A stretch of DNA of 64,000 nucleotides from Clostridium sp. OS1-26 (GTDB lineage Bacteria > Bacillota > Clostridia > Clostridiales > Clostridiaceae). Numbering within the stretch: position 1 is the stretch's first letter; every line of letters begins with the position of its first letter. The stretch covers positions 5,117,208 to 5,181,207 of the forward strand of contig NZ_CP133264.1 of assembly GCF_030915445.1 (NCBI RefSeq). The letters are read 5' to 3'. Under the pieces are notes generated by a model. The model saw only the letters and a program-made list of their open reading frames with translations, did no database searches and was not told the DNA's origin. Positions 1 through 9,254 of the stretch are shown here, one piece after another. The position numbers and the translations under genes are program-made.

Positions 1-3
1 ATT

Positions 4-231
4 ATGGATCAAGATATTATAAATATATTTCATTTGTTTTTTATAGTTGTTTTCTTTGCAAGCATTTTTTCCTATGCTATTTATTCAATAAAACAACTTA
101 TCAGGAATTTTAGTTTCCAATTTATAAAAAAGATTTATTGTCAAGCTTTGAGCTTTAGGAAACTCATGTCGAGAAAAGACTATATGTCTTTTGAAAAATA
201 TGAGATATGGCGGTTTTGTGTTGAATTTTAA
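4..231 (+). CDS. Small hypothetical protein with one membrane segment
   Basis: A 75-residue open frame starts with ATG at the very edge of the window, so its ribosome site cannot be seen. Residues about 7-35 are strongly hydrophobic and would span the membrane once, and the rest is basic. It lies about 60 bases upstream of the YidC-type gene on the same strand, which fits a small membrane partner, but nothing in the sequence is family-diagnostic. It could also be the end of a longer gene or a chance frame. I do not recognise it. Confidence 0.35.
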   Translation: MDQDIINIFHLFFIVVFFASIFSYAIYSIKQLIRNFSFQFIKKIYCQALSFRKLMSRKDYMSFEKYEIWRFCVEF

Positions 232-294
232 AAGAAATGATGTTACGGATAGTGGTAATCTGATAAATAAAAATATAAAATAAGGAGAGATACT

Positions 295-939
295 ATGAAC
301 ATCATTTCTAGTATATTAAATACATCATTAAACTATTTCTTTAGCTTAACAGGTGATTGGGGCGTTGCAATAATTTTATTGACTATACTAGTTAGAACAC
401 TTCTTCTACCAATGTCAATGAAACAAAAATTAAGTATACAGCAGCAGCAAAGTTTATCTAAAAAGATGGAAGAGTTAAAGGAAAAATATAAAAATAATAA
501 AGAAAAGCTAGAATCAGAGTTGCAAAAACACTATCAACAAAGTGCTAAAAGCATGTTTGGATGCTTAGTAAGTTTTCTGCAGCTTCCAATAATATTTACA
601 TTATATAGTGTAATTTTAAAAATGCCTGTCCATACAGGAACAATTATTATTCCTTGGATAGCAAATATTAAGCTGTCAGATAGCTATTATGTTCTTCCAA
701 TATTATATGCACTTACTACGTTAAGTCCGAATTTACTTTCGTATTTTTCATTTTTAAAAATAAGTTCATATAACAATATGCCAAAATCTACTCTTATACT
801 GACAAGTATTTTCAGTATACTGATAACCATAAAAATCCCAATAGCTGTTGGAATTTATCTTATAACAACAAGTTTATTTTCTTTAATAGAAGAGATAGCC
901 TTTAGATTATACTTAAAAAATAGAAGTTTAAGTTATTAA
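295..939 (+). CDS. yidC: YidC/Oxa1 family membrane protein insertase
   Basis: A 214-residue polytopic membrane protein of the YidC/SpoIIIJ/Oxa1 family, which inserts and folds proteins in the cytoplasmic membrane. The amino end carries a membrane segment followed by the family's typical stretch around residues 25-45 (VAIILLTILVRTLLLPMSMK, with the conserved arginine). A charged, Gln/Lys-rich cytoplasmic loop spans about 45-85, and further membrane segments end near residue 205. GGAG sits before the ATG. There is no lipobox Cys near the start and no long basic tail, so it is shorter than the main housekeeping copy (about 220-270 aa). It is probably a secondary paralogue outside the usual rpmH-rnpA-yidC locus. 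It is followed by an intrinsic terminator and is thus a short transcription unit. Confidence 0.85.
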   Translation: MNIISSILNTSLNYFFSLTGDWGVAIILLTILVRTLLLPMSMKQKLSIQQQQSLSKKMEELKEKYKNNKEKLESELQKHYQQSAKSMFGCLVSFLQLPIIFTLYSVILKMPVHTGTIIIPWIANIKLSDSYYVLPILYALTTLSPNLLSYFSFLKISSYNNMPKSTLILTSIFSILITIKIPIAVGIYLITTSLFSLIEEIAFRLYLKNRSLSY

Positions 940-1004
940 TATCCTCTTATTTAAGGATCATAATAAATTTAAAAATATGTAGTGATAATCTTATCTTATA
1001 AATA

Positions 1005-1060
1005 AAGCCTATATCTTATTTTACACCGTAATTTAAGATATAGGCTTATATTTTCTTATT
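1005..1060 (+). terminator. Intrinsic terminator after yidC-like gene
   Basis: A perfect 14-bp stem (AAGCCTATATCTTA paired with its complement at 1034-1047) is followed by a T-rich tract. It closes the yidC-like unit before the gerK operon. The remaining spacer to 1215 is AT-rich and shows no convincing sporulation sigma-factor promoter. Confidence 0.85.
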
Positions 1061-1215
1061 TTGAATAGCCTGTTGATAAACTAGAGTTTTTCTGTTTGTG
1101 AATAATACTAGTATACTCAACTAGCATAACGAGTAAAAATTAATATATTTATACGAAATATGGGTAATACTAAATACACATAATTATAAATTTATAAGTT
1201 TAATAGGTGATATCT

Positions 1216-2811
1216 ATGTTAGATAAACTTTTAAGAAAGCTTAACTATTTTAAAATAATTAATGACCCCAAAAATTGTAAAGAGACCATTAGCAACAAAC
1301 CACTTCCTACTCCTATTTCCAAAAATATTAAAGATAATTTCGAAAAAATTAAGAGTATTTTTGAAAATGATATAGATATAAATATTCGCCAGTTTTTAAT
1401 AGGTCAAAATAATATAAAGGCATTAGTTGTTAGCCTGGAAGGTTTAAGCGAAACAAGCGCAGTAAGCAAAAATATACTCGACAATTTAATGTGGGAAATC
1501 CGAAAGATTCCTATTGATTATGACATTAACTTAGAAAATATTAAAAATTATGCAATAAGCAGTAATAAGATAAGAGAAGTGTCTACTATAGAACAGGCTG
1601 TAGATGGAATATTAAATGGTAATACAGTTCTTTTTCTAGATAAAGAAGATACTGCATTGGAATTAGGAACACAAGCCTGGGAGCATAGAGGTGTTGAAAC
1701 ACCACAAACTGAAAACACAGTAAGAGGACCTCGTGAAAGTTTTACGGAAACATTAAGTGTAAATACATCACTTGTTAGAAGAAAAATAAAAAATCCTGAT
1801 TTAAAGATAGAAGAGATGGTTATTGGCAAAAGGACTAGAACTAAAATATGTATTGTATATTTAAAGGGTATTGCAAATGTTAAAATTCTAGAAGAAGTGC
1901 GGCATAGATTAAAATCTATAAATATCGACGCTATTCTTGAGTCTGGATACATTGAAGAGTTTATTAAAGATTCTCCATTTTCTATATTCCCTACAGTTGG
2001 TAACACAGAGGTACCAGACAAATTTGCAGCAAAAATACTGGAGGGCAGGATTGGTATTCTCACAGAGGGTACACCAATAGCGCTAACTGTCCCATTTCTT
2101 TTTGTGGAAAGTTTACAGGTCACTGAAGATTATTACTCCGCACCTTTTTTAGTAGCACAGATTAGACTGTTAAGATTAATAGCTTTTCATATGACTATTT
2201 TTGGCCCTGCAATTTTTGTTGCTATAACAACTTTTCATCCTTCTATTATACCAGAAAATCTTATGCTTACATTGGCGACAACAAGAGAGAAAATCCCTTT
2301 TCCTGCTGCTATAGAAGCATTTCTTATGGCAGGTGCATTTGAAGTAATTAGAGAAGCAGGAGTACGTATGCCCCGCGCCGTAGGTCAAGCAGTAAGTATA
2401 GTAGGAGCTTTGATTATGGGAGAAGTTGCAGTTAATGCTGGGTTGGTTAGCCCTTTTATGATTATAATAATATCATTAAGTGGTATGATGAGTTTTTTAT
2501 TACCACCGCAAATCGACCCAATCACATTGCTAAAATTTCCATTATTGATAGCTGCGGCTACATTTGGATTAATTGGAGTACTGTGGAGTTACATATTAAT
2601 GATAATTCATCTTGCCTCCTTACGGTCTTTTGGAGTTCCATATTTTTCACCAGTTATGCCTTTTAATTTTAAAGGTATGAAGGATTTTATCATAAGGGTT
2701 CCATGGTGGTTAATGAAAACAAGACCTAGTTCCATAGTATGGAGAAAATCTCAACGTGTTGGTGATAACAGTACACCTGATCCCAGTAATGGTAAGGTTG
2801 GTGATGAATAA
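1216..2811 (+). CDS. gerKA: Spore germination receptor subunit A (GerA/GerKA family)
   Basis: Subunit A of a nutrient germinant receptor in the inner membrane of the spore. It is about 531 aa, the usual size. A soluble amino-terminal half of about 260 residues is followed by a membrane region from about residue 285 to 480 containing the family's conserved stretches (PFLFVESLQ..EDYY, REAGVRMPRAVGQAVSIVG). AGGTGA at 1205-1210 is correctly spaced for the ATG at 1216; the in-frame GTG at 1207 lies inside that ribosome site and is rejected. It is the first gene of an A-C-B operon and ends 2 bases before gerKC. Such operons are normally made in the forespore, but no promoter was recognised here. 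Confidence 0.93.
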   Translation: MLDKLLRKLNYFKIINDPKNCKETISNKPLPTPISKNIKDNFEKIKSIFENDIDINIRQFLIGQNNIKALVVSLEGLSETSAVSKNILDNLMWEIRKIPIDYDINLENIKNYAISSNKIREVSTIEQAVDGILNGNTVLFLDKEDTALELGTQAWEHRGVETPQTENTVRGPRESFTETLSVNTSLVRRKIKNPDLKIEEMVIGKRTRTKICIVYLKGIANVKILEEVRHRLKSINIDAILESGYIEEFIKDSPFSIFPTVGNTEVPDKFAAKILEGRIGILTEGTPIALTVPFLFVESLQVTEDYYSAPFLVAQIRLLRLIAFHMTIFGPAIFVAITTFHPSIIPENLMLTLATTREKIPFPAAIEAFLMAGAFEVIREAGVRMPRAVGQAVSIVGALIMGEVAVNAGLVSPFMIIIISLSGMMSFLLPPQIDPITLLKFPLLIAAATFGLIGVLWSYILMIIHLASLRSFGVPYFSPVMPFNFKGMKDFIIRVPWWLMKTRPSSIVWRKSQRVGDNSTPDPSNGKVGDE

Positions 2812-2813
2812 AA

Positions 2814-3977
2814 GTGAAAAAGAAGTTTATTTTTATAATAGTGATAATTTTATCCATCATAAGTCTAACAGGATGTTGGGATTCCATTGAACTTAATCAA
2901 AGAGAAATAGTTACTGCAGTTGGTATTGATAAAGGAGATGAAAAGAGTAATATAATTGTTACATTTCAAAGTATAATACCTGAACGTGCATCTACACCCT
3001 TGAGACCTGCAAGTGAGAAAAGTAATATTCACGTAGTTTCGGTAACAGCAAAATCCATAACAGATTCATTGGTAAAATATCACAAAAGAACAAGTAAAAC
3101 ACCTGAATTTCAACACAATAGGATTTATGTCATTGGAGAAGATTTAGCAAGAGAAGGCGTTAACTCCTTTATTGATGGTATATTCAGAACCTACGAATTT
3201 CGTTCCAGAGGTTGGATTTTGCTATGCAAAGGAAAGGCATCTGATATTCTTCACAAAAGAGTTGAGGCTACAGCAATATCAGCTGATTATATAGGTAATC
3301 TTATAAACATTAGCAATCATGTAGCCACTGTGCCAACAGAAACTTTACATACCTTCTTGATGAAGCTTTCAAGCAAAACAACATCACCTGTAGTTACACA
3401 AATAGAAATAGAAGCTCCGAAGGAAGGAAATGCTGCTGACATAGGCTATAACGGATGCGGAGTTTTTAAGAAAGATAAGCTGGTTGGGTGGCTTACTATG
3501 AATGAGACTAGAGGACTTTTGTGGATAACTAATCAAATTGGTAAAGGAGTTCTTCTATCAGGGTATCCAGGTACAGCCAGTGAAAATATAAGCGAACAAA
3601 TAGTAAGATCAAAAGTAAAAATAAACCCTAAAATAACAAATGGCAAAATAATGATATCTTTAGATATTTGGGAAGAAGGAGAAATACGTGAAAACGATAA
3701 AGGTGTGTATATAAATTCACCTGAAAGCATTAAAGCACTTGAAGATGGATTTGCAACTGAAATAAAAAGAGAAGTTAAAGAATCTCTTCAAAAAATTCAA
3801 AAAGAATATAAAACAGACATTGTTGGCTTTGGTAGTAAGATCCACAAGAAATTCCCTAGTCAATGGAAAAATATTGAGGCAAAATGGGATGAAGTTTTTC
3901 CTGAAATAGAAGTAGAGGTAAATGTTGAAGTGAAACTAAGAAGTACGGGCAAGATAATTAATTCTATCACCCCATAA
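2814..3977 (+). CDS. gerKC: Spore germination receptor subunit C, lipoprotein (GerKC family)
   Basis: Lipoprotein subunit of the germinant receptor, 387 aa, of Ger(x)C type. The signal peptide (residues 1-21) ends in a lipobox LTGC, and the mature protein begins CWDSIELNQ, the hallmark of the family. The start is GTG, with a GGTGATG ribosome site inside the end of gerKA, so translation is probably coupled. The lipid-anchored protein sits on the outer face of the spore inner membrane with subunits A and B. Confidence 0.93.
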   Translation: MKKKFIFIIVIILSIISLTGCWDSIELNQREIVTAVGIDKGDEKSNIIVTFQSIIPERASTPLRPASEKSNIHVVSVTAKSITDSLVKYHKRTSKTPEFQHNRIYVIGEDLAREGVNSFIDGIFRTYEFRSRGWILLCKGKASDILHKRVEATAISADYIGNLINISNHVATVPTETLHTFLMKLSSKTTSPVVTQIEIEAPKEGNAADIGYNGCGVFKKDKLVGWLTMNETRGLLWITNQIGKGVLLSGYPGTASENISEQIVRSKVKINPKITNGKIMISLDIWEEGEIRENDKGVYINSPESIKALEDGFATEIKREVKESLQKIQKEYKTDIVGFGSKIHKKFPSQWKNIEAKWDEVFPEIEVEVNVEVKLRSTGKIINSITP

Positions 3978-3993
3978 AAGGAGTTGAAGTTTT

Positions 3994-5118
3994 TTGTTTC
4001 AGAGTGAAAAAATATCCGGCCATCAGGCTTTAATGCTTGTACTTGCAGGTGCCATAGGCGATATATTTGTAGTTATAACTTCACCTGCAGTTAAATATTC
4101 AGGAAGAGATGCTTGGATGTCAATTTTGTTAGCATACATTATTGCTGCAATAGATGGGCTACTGTTAATTAATTTAGGCCGTCGTTTTCCCAAAAAAACA
4201 TTTGTTCAGTATCTGCCTGTAGTCCTAGGTAAGTTCGTAGGAAAGCTTGCTGGCCTTTATTATATTTTAGGTTTCTGGCTTATGGCTCCAATAATTATGA
4301 GAGATCTTATAGAAGCGCTGCGCCCTTTCCTTCCTTTCACTCCACCAATTGCAGTGAACATTCTAATGTCTCTATTAGCTATTTATGTGATGCGAAATGG
4401 ATTTGAGGTATATGCGAGAACAACAGAATTATTTATGCCAATAATAATTATTTTAATAATTTCGCTCTTATGTCTTAATTTTACAAATGAAAATTTCTCA
4501 AATATATTACCTATTTTTGAAAATGGTTTTATGCCAATTTTGAGAAGTCAAGTGGTACTGTTTCCCTTTGCTGTAGAACCAGTACTTTTTATGGCATTAT
4601 GGCTTCCATGCTTAAATATAATAAAGGAAAGTAAAAAAGTTCTACTTATAGGTATGTCCATATCAGGAATACTTTTAATGCTTTTATCAATTGTAGTAAT
4701 AGGTTTTACTGGTACTGATATGACAACAAAAATTATAAGTCCTTTAAACTATATTTCGCATTATATTGATATTACTAATTTTCTTTCTGGCTTTGATGCA
4801 TTTTTTATTATACTTTGGATGTTATCCAGTTATATTGAATTATTAGTTTTCTACTATCCTGAAATTGTGGGGCTAGCCCAATGGTTCAATCTAAAAGATT
4901 ATAAACCATTAATTATCCCCATGGTAGCTATTAATGCAGGCTTGGCTATGATACCATCAAATATTGTTGAGCATATGAATTTAGACCTTTTAAAAAACCC
5001 TTTTATAATACTTCCATTAGGTATACTGATTCCAATTACTTGGCTTATAGCAGTAGTTAGAAAACTTGATGAATCAGGCAAAGATAACCTAAAAAAGAAC
5101 TGTAAGCATATTAATTAA
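3994..5118 (+). CDS. gerKB: Spore germination receptor subunit B, permease (GerKB family)
   Basis: Third subunit of the germinant receptor, 374 aa. It is an amino-acid-permease-like (APC fold) membrane protein with about ten hydrophobic segments, starting from the ISGHQALMLVLAGAIGD region. The start is TTG, placed by an AAGGAG about ten bases upstream. In GerAB proteins this subunit is thought to bind the germinant. The three genes of the operon use ATG, GTG and TTG starts in turn, which may help set the subunit ratio (inference). Confidence 0.92.
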   Translation: MFQSEKISGHQALMLVLAGAIGDIFVVITSPAVKYSGRDAWMSILLAYIIAAIDGLLLINLGRRFPKKTFVQYLPVVLGKFVGKLAGLYYILGFWLMAPIIMRDLIEALRPFLPFTPPIAVNILMSLLAIYVMRNGFEVYARTTELFMPIIIILIISLLCLNFTNENFSNILPIFENGFMPILRSQVVLFPFAVEPVLFMALWLPCLNIIKESKKVLLIGMSISGILLMLLSIVVIGFTGTDMTTKIISPLNYISHYIDITNFLSGFDAFFIILWMLSSYIELLVFYYPEIVGLAQWFNLKDYKPLIIPMVAINAGLAMIPSNIVEHMNLDLLKNPFIILPLGILIPITWLIAVVRKLDESGKDNLKKNCKHIN

Positions 5119-5137
5119 AAATCCACTTGCAGTTCTT
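5095..5137. terminator. Probable bidirectional terminator between gerKB and the EamA gene
   Basis: An inverted repeat (AAGAACTG.AAG against CTT.CAGTTCTT, one mismatch) spans the gerKB stop codon between two convergent genes. A-rich sequence precedes it and T-rich sequence follows it. The loop is about 19 nt, so the call is tentative. Confidence 0.45.
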
Positions 5138-5215
5138 CTATATTTGAAATTTATTTTATACTCTTAAACATCTATTTCAGGCATCTCTTTGATATTATCT
5201 TTGTTAAAGACTATT

Positions 5216-6066
5216 TTAAAGTCGATTTCCTGAAATCAATGTTCCTAACACTATTAATACAGCACCAAAGAATCCCATTAAACTTAAAATCTCTCCTGAA
5301 ACAATATAAGCAAATATAGCTGCAAAAACTGGTTCTGCTGTATAAATCAAAGCTGTGTGTGTTGCAGTAGTGTATTTCTGAGCCACGTTTTGAATAATAA
5401 AAGCCCCTGATGTACAAACTACACTCAACATTATTATGCTTCCCCATATATTATAGCTTGTAGGTATTATAGGCTTTTCTATAAAAAATGATGTTAGCAT
5501 ACTTAGCAATCCAACTGTTCCTATTTGTATAATAGCAAAGGATATAGATTCTACCTTTACAGTATATTTGCCTACAAATATAATATAAAAAGCATATAGA
5601 ACAGCGCTTATAAGCGTGTATATATCACCTATATTTATGTCCGCAATTCCCTGATTTAGCGTAAGCATTCCTAGCCCTACAAGAGCTAAAGCTACACTTA
5701 TGCATATTTTACTATTTAATTTTGTCTTGGTCATGATTGAAGAAAAAACTGGTACCAGAACTACGCTAAACCCTGTAATAAATGCTGATTTAGAAACAGT
5801 AGTATAGCTCAACCCTACAGTCTGAAATGCAAAGGAAGAATATAAGAGAGCTCCAAGTATAGTTCCGTACTTTAACTCTTTCTTTCCTATTTTCATCATT
5901 TGCCTTATAAAAATAAGCGATGATATCATAAAGGCTATAATAAACCTAATTGCCAAAAAATTATAAGTTGGCATTTCAGATATGGAGTTCTTCGTTAACC
6001 AAAAGATGTTCCCCAACCTACTGTTACAAATAATAATGCTGCATCTGCTTTAACTTGTTTTGTCAT
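5216..6066 (-). CDS. EamA/DMT-family transporter (single-base frameshift near N terminus)
   Basis: Ten-helix drug/metabolite transporter of the EamA family, probably an exporter of amino acids or other small metabolites. The long frame starts only at a TTG around 6016, but an ATG at 6066 with a good AAGGGGGAT ribosome site opens a second frame. That frame reads MTKQVKADAALLFVTVGWGT and then SF, where it must shift to join LTKNSISEMPTYNF. Adding one T to the T4 run at 6001-6004 fuses them into a normal 283-aa protein with the family's GWGTSF..TKNSI start. The defect is thus one missing base in a homopolymer. Whether it is a real mutation or a sequencing error cannot be told from here. Confidence 0.82.
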
Positions 6067-6093
6067 TACTAAGATCCCCCTTAACATTAATAA

Positions 6094-6114
6094 AAGCAAT
6101 ATACTCTATTGCTT
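6094..6114. promoter_or_regulatory. Short inverted repeat in EamA leader, possible operator
   Basis: AAGCAATA-TACTC-TATTGCTT is a perfect 8-bp inverted repeat with a 5-base spacer, 28 bases upstream of the EamA start. It lies between AT-rich promoter-like DNA and the ribosome site. It could be an operator or a small mRNA hairpin; the adjacent PucR-type regulator is a candidate partner only by position. Confidence 0.3.
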
Positions 6115-6196
6115 CAATCTACTTATATAATATACTAATTAAGGGGATTTTGGCTTTGTAAGATTTTAAATTCTACAATAGGTCCTTTTGTAATTT

Positions 6197-7345
6197 TTAC
6201 AAACTGTTGTTTAGTAAATTATATATTCTTATGGCTACTGCGAGCTCTTCATAAAAATGTGTGTTATCATAATTTTCATTTAGTATCTTATTTATCCTTT
6301 CTATTCTGTATCTTATAGTATTACTATGTTGAAATAATTCTTTAGCAGTTGTTTTAATATCTCCGTTATTTTCAATATACTTTACAGCAGTTCTTAATAG
6401 TTCTGTATCATTATTTTCATCATAGACAATTAGTGGTTCTATAATTTCGTTATAGTATTTCAATACCCATGGATTATCTATAAGAGGAATTAGAATTCTG
6501 TTAACTCCAATCTCATCAAAAAATGAAATATCCTTTTTATAGGCTATTGAATATTTAAAAGAGTATATGCTTTCTTTTATAGAATTATTCAACTCACCTA
6601 GTTTTTTATACAAACTACTTACTCCTATGATATACTCTTTGGTAGTAATTCCACATTCCTCTAACTTTTTTACTATAAGTTTTTTAGATTCTTTAGAACT
6701 TATTTTTTCAAAGGTATTAATAAAAATATATCCATCTTTATATGGTATGATTTTATTTAAAGATTTATAATCCTCTTTACTAAAAAAAATCGACCTGTGT
6801 GTTAATTTTCCGTTACTTTTCTTTTTACAAAAGGCTACTATATTCTTCTCTTTAAAGTTTCTATTAATTTCATGCGCTATCTTTTTTATGATCAAACTAT
6901 CTAAATTACTATATAAAATACTGTCTACCTTAAGTGATAATGTCTCATTTTCTTTTCTTTCCTGGATAGCTTTAGCAAACTCTGTAATTATGTGCTCAAA
7001 ATATGTATCACTGAATATCATGATAGGAAAAAAGTTTTTATCCGCCAATTCTATAACTTCCTCAGGTATAGTATTAAAATACACACTTTTTATTGCTAAT
7101 CCACTTATTTTTACTGAAATCATTTTTTCTACAATCTTGTATAACTCTTCAATATTATCTTTTATTACCATTAGTGTGCTTATTACAAACTCGCCTTCAA
7201 TGAAGTTTTCTTCTATTAAACCACCCATTTCATAATCTAAAATTCCAACATTAGTGATTTTATTTGAAAGTCCCTTATTTCCAGCAATAATTTTAAATCC
7301 CTTAAAGCTCTCGAATTCTAAAGCCTCATGTATAGTTATAGACAT
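6197..7345 (-). CDS. PucR family transcriptional regulator
   Basis: A 382-aa regulator with an amino-terminal PucR-like sensor domain (about residues 5-125), a central region (about 150-300) and a carboxy-terminal helix-turn-helix of the PucR/CdaR type. The last includes ELFQHSNTIRYRIERINKIL near residue 340-360. Family members control purine, amino-acid or sugar-acid catabolism. ATG at 7345 is chosen because AGGAGGA is 6 bases upstream; a TTG at 7351 abuts that site. It is transcribed toward the EamA exporter, so it may regulate that gene, though no ligand can be inferred. Confidence 0.85.
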   Translation of the reverse strand: MSITIHEALEFESFKGFKIIAGNKGLSNKITNVGILDYEMGGLIEENFIEGEFVISTLMVIKDNIEELYKIVEKMISVKISGLAIKSVYFNTIPEEVIELADKNFFPIMIFSDTYFEHIITEFAKAIQERKENETLSLKVDSILYSNLDSLIIKKIAHEINRNFKEKNIVAFCKKKSNGKLTHRSIFFSKEDYKSLNKIIPYKDGYIFINTFEKISSKESKKLIVKKLEECGITTKEYIIGVSSLYKKLGELNNSIKESIYSFKYSIAYKKDISFFDEIGVNRILIPLIDNPWVLKYYNEIIEPLIVYDENNDTELLRTAVKYIENNGDIKTTAKELFQHSNTIRYRIERINKILNENYDNTHFYEELAVAIRIYNLLNNSL

Positions 7346-7369
7346 ATACAATCCTCCTTTCTCACATGA

Positions 7370-8146
7370 TTATATCTTGCTATGTCTTGTAAATACAAAT
7401 TCATTATCTGAAGACAGCTCCTCATTGTAAACGTAGCCTTCCTCTTCAAAGTTTTTCAATATTTCAATATTATTAACTTTATTTTCTGCAATATATCTGG
7501 ACATCAATCCCCTTGCCCTTTTAGCATAAACAGCTACAATCTTATATGTACCACATCTGTATTCTTTAAAGCTTATATTAATAATTTTACCTGTGAAACT
7601 CTTTGTATCGATAGCAGAAAAATACTCATTGGATGCTAGATTAATTAAATTTTTATCATTATGTTTATTGATTTCCTCATTTAAATAATTAGTAATCTTA
7701 TCTTTCCAAAAAGAATATAAATCTTTTCCTTTTGGATTTTTAAGTTTAATACCCATCTCTAGTCTATGTGGCTGAATTAGATCCAGCGGTCTAAGTATGC
7801 CATATAAACCAGAAAGAATTCTTATATGATTCTGAGCAAACTGCAGCTCATCTTCACTGAACTCATCAGCTCTCATTCCTTGATAAACTGTTCCTGAAAA
7901 AGTTAAAATTGCTTGTTTGCTATTTTCTAGAGTAGATTTTACTTGAAAACTTAGATTTCTTTTAAAGTTCAATTCCGCCAAATCATCACTTATTTTCATT
8001 AATGTACTTAATTCTGGAGGAGTATATTGTTGAAGTTCCCTCACTAGCTCAGTAGCTTCTTTCTGAAATATTGGCTCCGTATATAAATTAGCTAAAGTTT
8101 TTTTGTTATAATTCAAAGTTTTTGCTGGAGATAATACCACAATCAT
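7370..8146 (-). CDS. yaaA: YaaA family peroxide-stress protein (UPF0246)
   Basis: A 258-aa member of the YaaA/DUF328 family. It begins MIVVLSPAKTLNY and contains the family's LSGLYGILRPLDLIQPHRLEMG block near residue 115. In Escherichia coli YaaA limits damage from iron and peroxide and binds DNA; the exact activity in clostridia is not settled. The length is typical. It lies 24 bases upstream of pucR on the same strand and may be cotranscribed with it. Confidence 0.92.
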   Translation of the reverse strand: MIVVLSPAKTLNYNKKTLANLYTEPIFQKEATELVRELQQYTPPELSTLMKISDDLAELNFKRNLSFQVKSTLENSKQAILTFSGTVYQGMRADEFSEDELQFAQNHIRILSGLYGILRPLDLIQPHRLEMGIKLKNPKGKDLYSFWKDKITNYLNEEINKHNDKNLINLASNEYFSAIDTKSFTGKIINISFKEYRCGTYKIVAVYAKRARGLMSRYIAENKVNNIEILKNFEEEGYVYNEELSSDNEFVFTRHSKI

Positions 8147-8402
8147 TATTCATTACTCCTTTCAGTATATTATCTTTTCAATAAATATATAGAAAACTAT
8201 TTCTCTAAACTTATTTCTTATTTAGACAATTTATATTGTATTCTAATTTTACTATTTTCTCATAATTAAATACATAGATTTATCTTAAGGATTTTAAAAT
8301 GCTAAGACAATTACAATATATTTACAACCATGAGCGAACTTTCATATTATATACCGCTGTAACCTTTTTAGTCAAATAACATATAAAATTCGCAATCACA
8401 TA

Positions 8403-8430
8403 TTGAATTATTTTCTATTAGTGTTATACT
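8403..8430 (+). promoter_or_regulatory. Sigma-A type promoter for the 60-aa gene
   Basis: TTGAAT and TATACT are separated by 16 bases, followed by a start codon about 90 bases downstream. The rest of the 8147-8517 spacer is AT-rich and shows no gene or repeat on either strand. Confidence 0.55.
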
Positions 8431-8517
8431 ATATATGAAAATAAAATTAAATATGTGTGTTTTTTCGTTGATTACCGCATATTATATAGTATATATTACA
8501 ATTGTGAGGTGTATGTT

Positions 8518-8700
8518 ATGAACAATACTATAGTTAGAACTCCTGAAGAATTACTAAAAGATTTAGATGCTTGTCTAAAAAAATCTGGTATGTCTCCTGA
8601 AGAATTTTTAAACTGTTTCGCTAATTTTTATAATATAAAAGACATTGTTGAAAAGGATATCATTGACTCTGGCTCCTATTATGATAGCTTTATAGCTTAA
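8518..8700 (+). CDS. Small hypothetical protein (60 aa)
   Basis: ATG at 8518 is preceded at 6 bases by GAGGTG; a longer frame reaching back to 8455 lacks a ribosome site. The product is acidic and predicted helical, with the phrase TPEELLKDLDACLKKSGMSP. It has no membrane segment and no cysteine pattern. It has its own promoter and a strong terminator, so it is a monocistronic unit. I do not recognise the family. Confidence 0.65.
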   Translation: MNNTIVRTPEELLKDLDACLKKSGMSPEEFLNCFANFYNIKDIVEKDIIDSGSYYDSFIA

Positions 8701-8762
8701 ATTATCAAAATCTAAGATATGTATCATCTCAATAATAATATATTTCAACTTTCATTTAAAAA

Positions 8763-8815
8763 AGCTAAGGACATGCTAAGTAAATTTAAACTTACTTTCA
8801 TGTCCTTTTGCTTTT
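8763..8815 (+). terminator. Intrinsic terminator after the 60-aa gene
   Basis: A long hairpin (AGCTAAGGACATG paired with CATGTCCTTTTGCT, plus an inner AGTAA/TTACT) is followed by TTTTAT. The palindromic element at 8815 begins directly at its end. Confidence 0.8.
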
Positions 8816-9194
8816 ATAGGATTTCAAACTGGAAAATTGGCTTACACAAAGGGCTATGTTTCTAAAGCTGAAGGTAGATTTAAAAACTTTGTGTCAGTCT
8901 TAGTGAAGTGTTTTAAGACAACCTTAGAATCTTAGATACTGGTGAAAAGCCTAAATGGCTTTTCACGAGCGACTTATCGATGCTAATTGATAAGTTGGTC
9001 CGACTGAGTGGAGCAACTTATGTTATATGAAACTCCTCTTCCTTATGTCAGATGAGTAAGCGATTCACACAAAATCATAGATTTTTGTTCTCTGCTTAAA
9101 ACATAAGCTTTAGACTGACTAAAAGTTTTTAACGGACTGAAGCTTGGAAACATAGTCCGGGGTGTAAGCCAATTTTCGGACTTGTAATCCTATA
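8815..9194. repeat. 380-bp nested palindromic element, longest copy (family P, copy 1)
   Basis: The ends are TATAGGATT and AATCCTATA. Inside are nested complementary pairs: GAAAATTGGCTTACAC (8832) with GTGTAAGCCAATTTTC (9162); GGGCTATGTTTC with GGAAACATAGTCC; AAAAACTTT and GTCAGTCT (8882-8900) with AGACTGAC and AAAGTTTTT (9112-9130); CTTATGTT (9017) with AACATAAG (9100). Local hairpins lie at 8942-8966, 8972-8995 and about 9059-9099. No open frame of note lies within. Shorter copies at 27750 and 43129 keep only the outer pairs. It looks like a non-autonomous mobile palindrome or a structured RNA. Confidence 0.8.
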
Positions 9195-9201
9195 TGCAAA
9201 A

Positions 9202-9243
9202 GAAAAATAGACCATACCACTAATTTAAAGCAGTATGGTCTAT
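9202..9243 (-). terminator. Intrinsic terminator of the nucleotidase gene
   Basis: An 11-bp stem ATAGACCATAC/GTATGGTCTAT (9207-9217 with 9233-9243) is followed on the minus strand by TTTTTCTTTT. Confidence 0.88.
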
Positions 9244-9254
9244 GATTAATAAAT

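Noticed and set aside
1061..1206. A sigma-G promoter for the gerK operon (TGAATA near 1098 with CATAACGA)
   Set aside because: The spacing is about 20 bases and the -10 match is poor.
1548..2123. A 191-codon open frame on the minus strand across gerKA
   Set aside because: It is a mirror of the real GerKA coding frame, lacks a ribosome site, and gerKA has clear family motifs.
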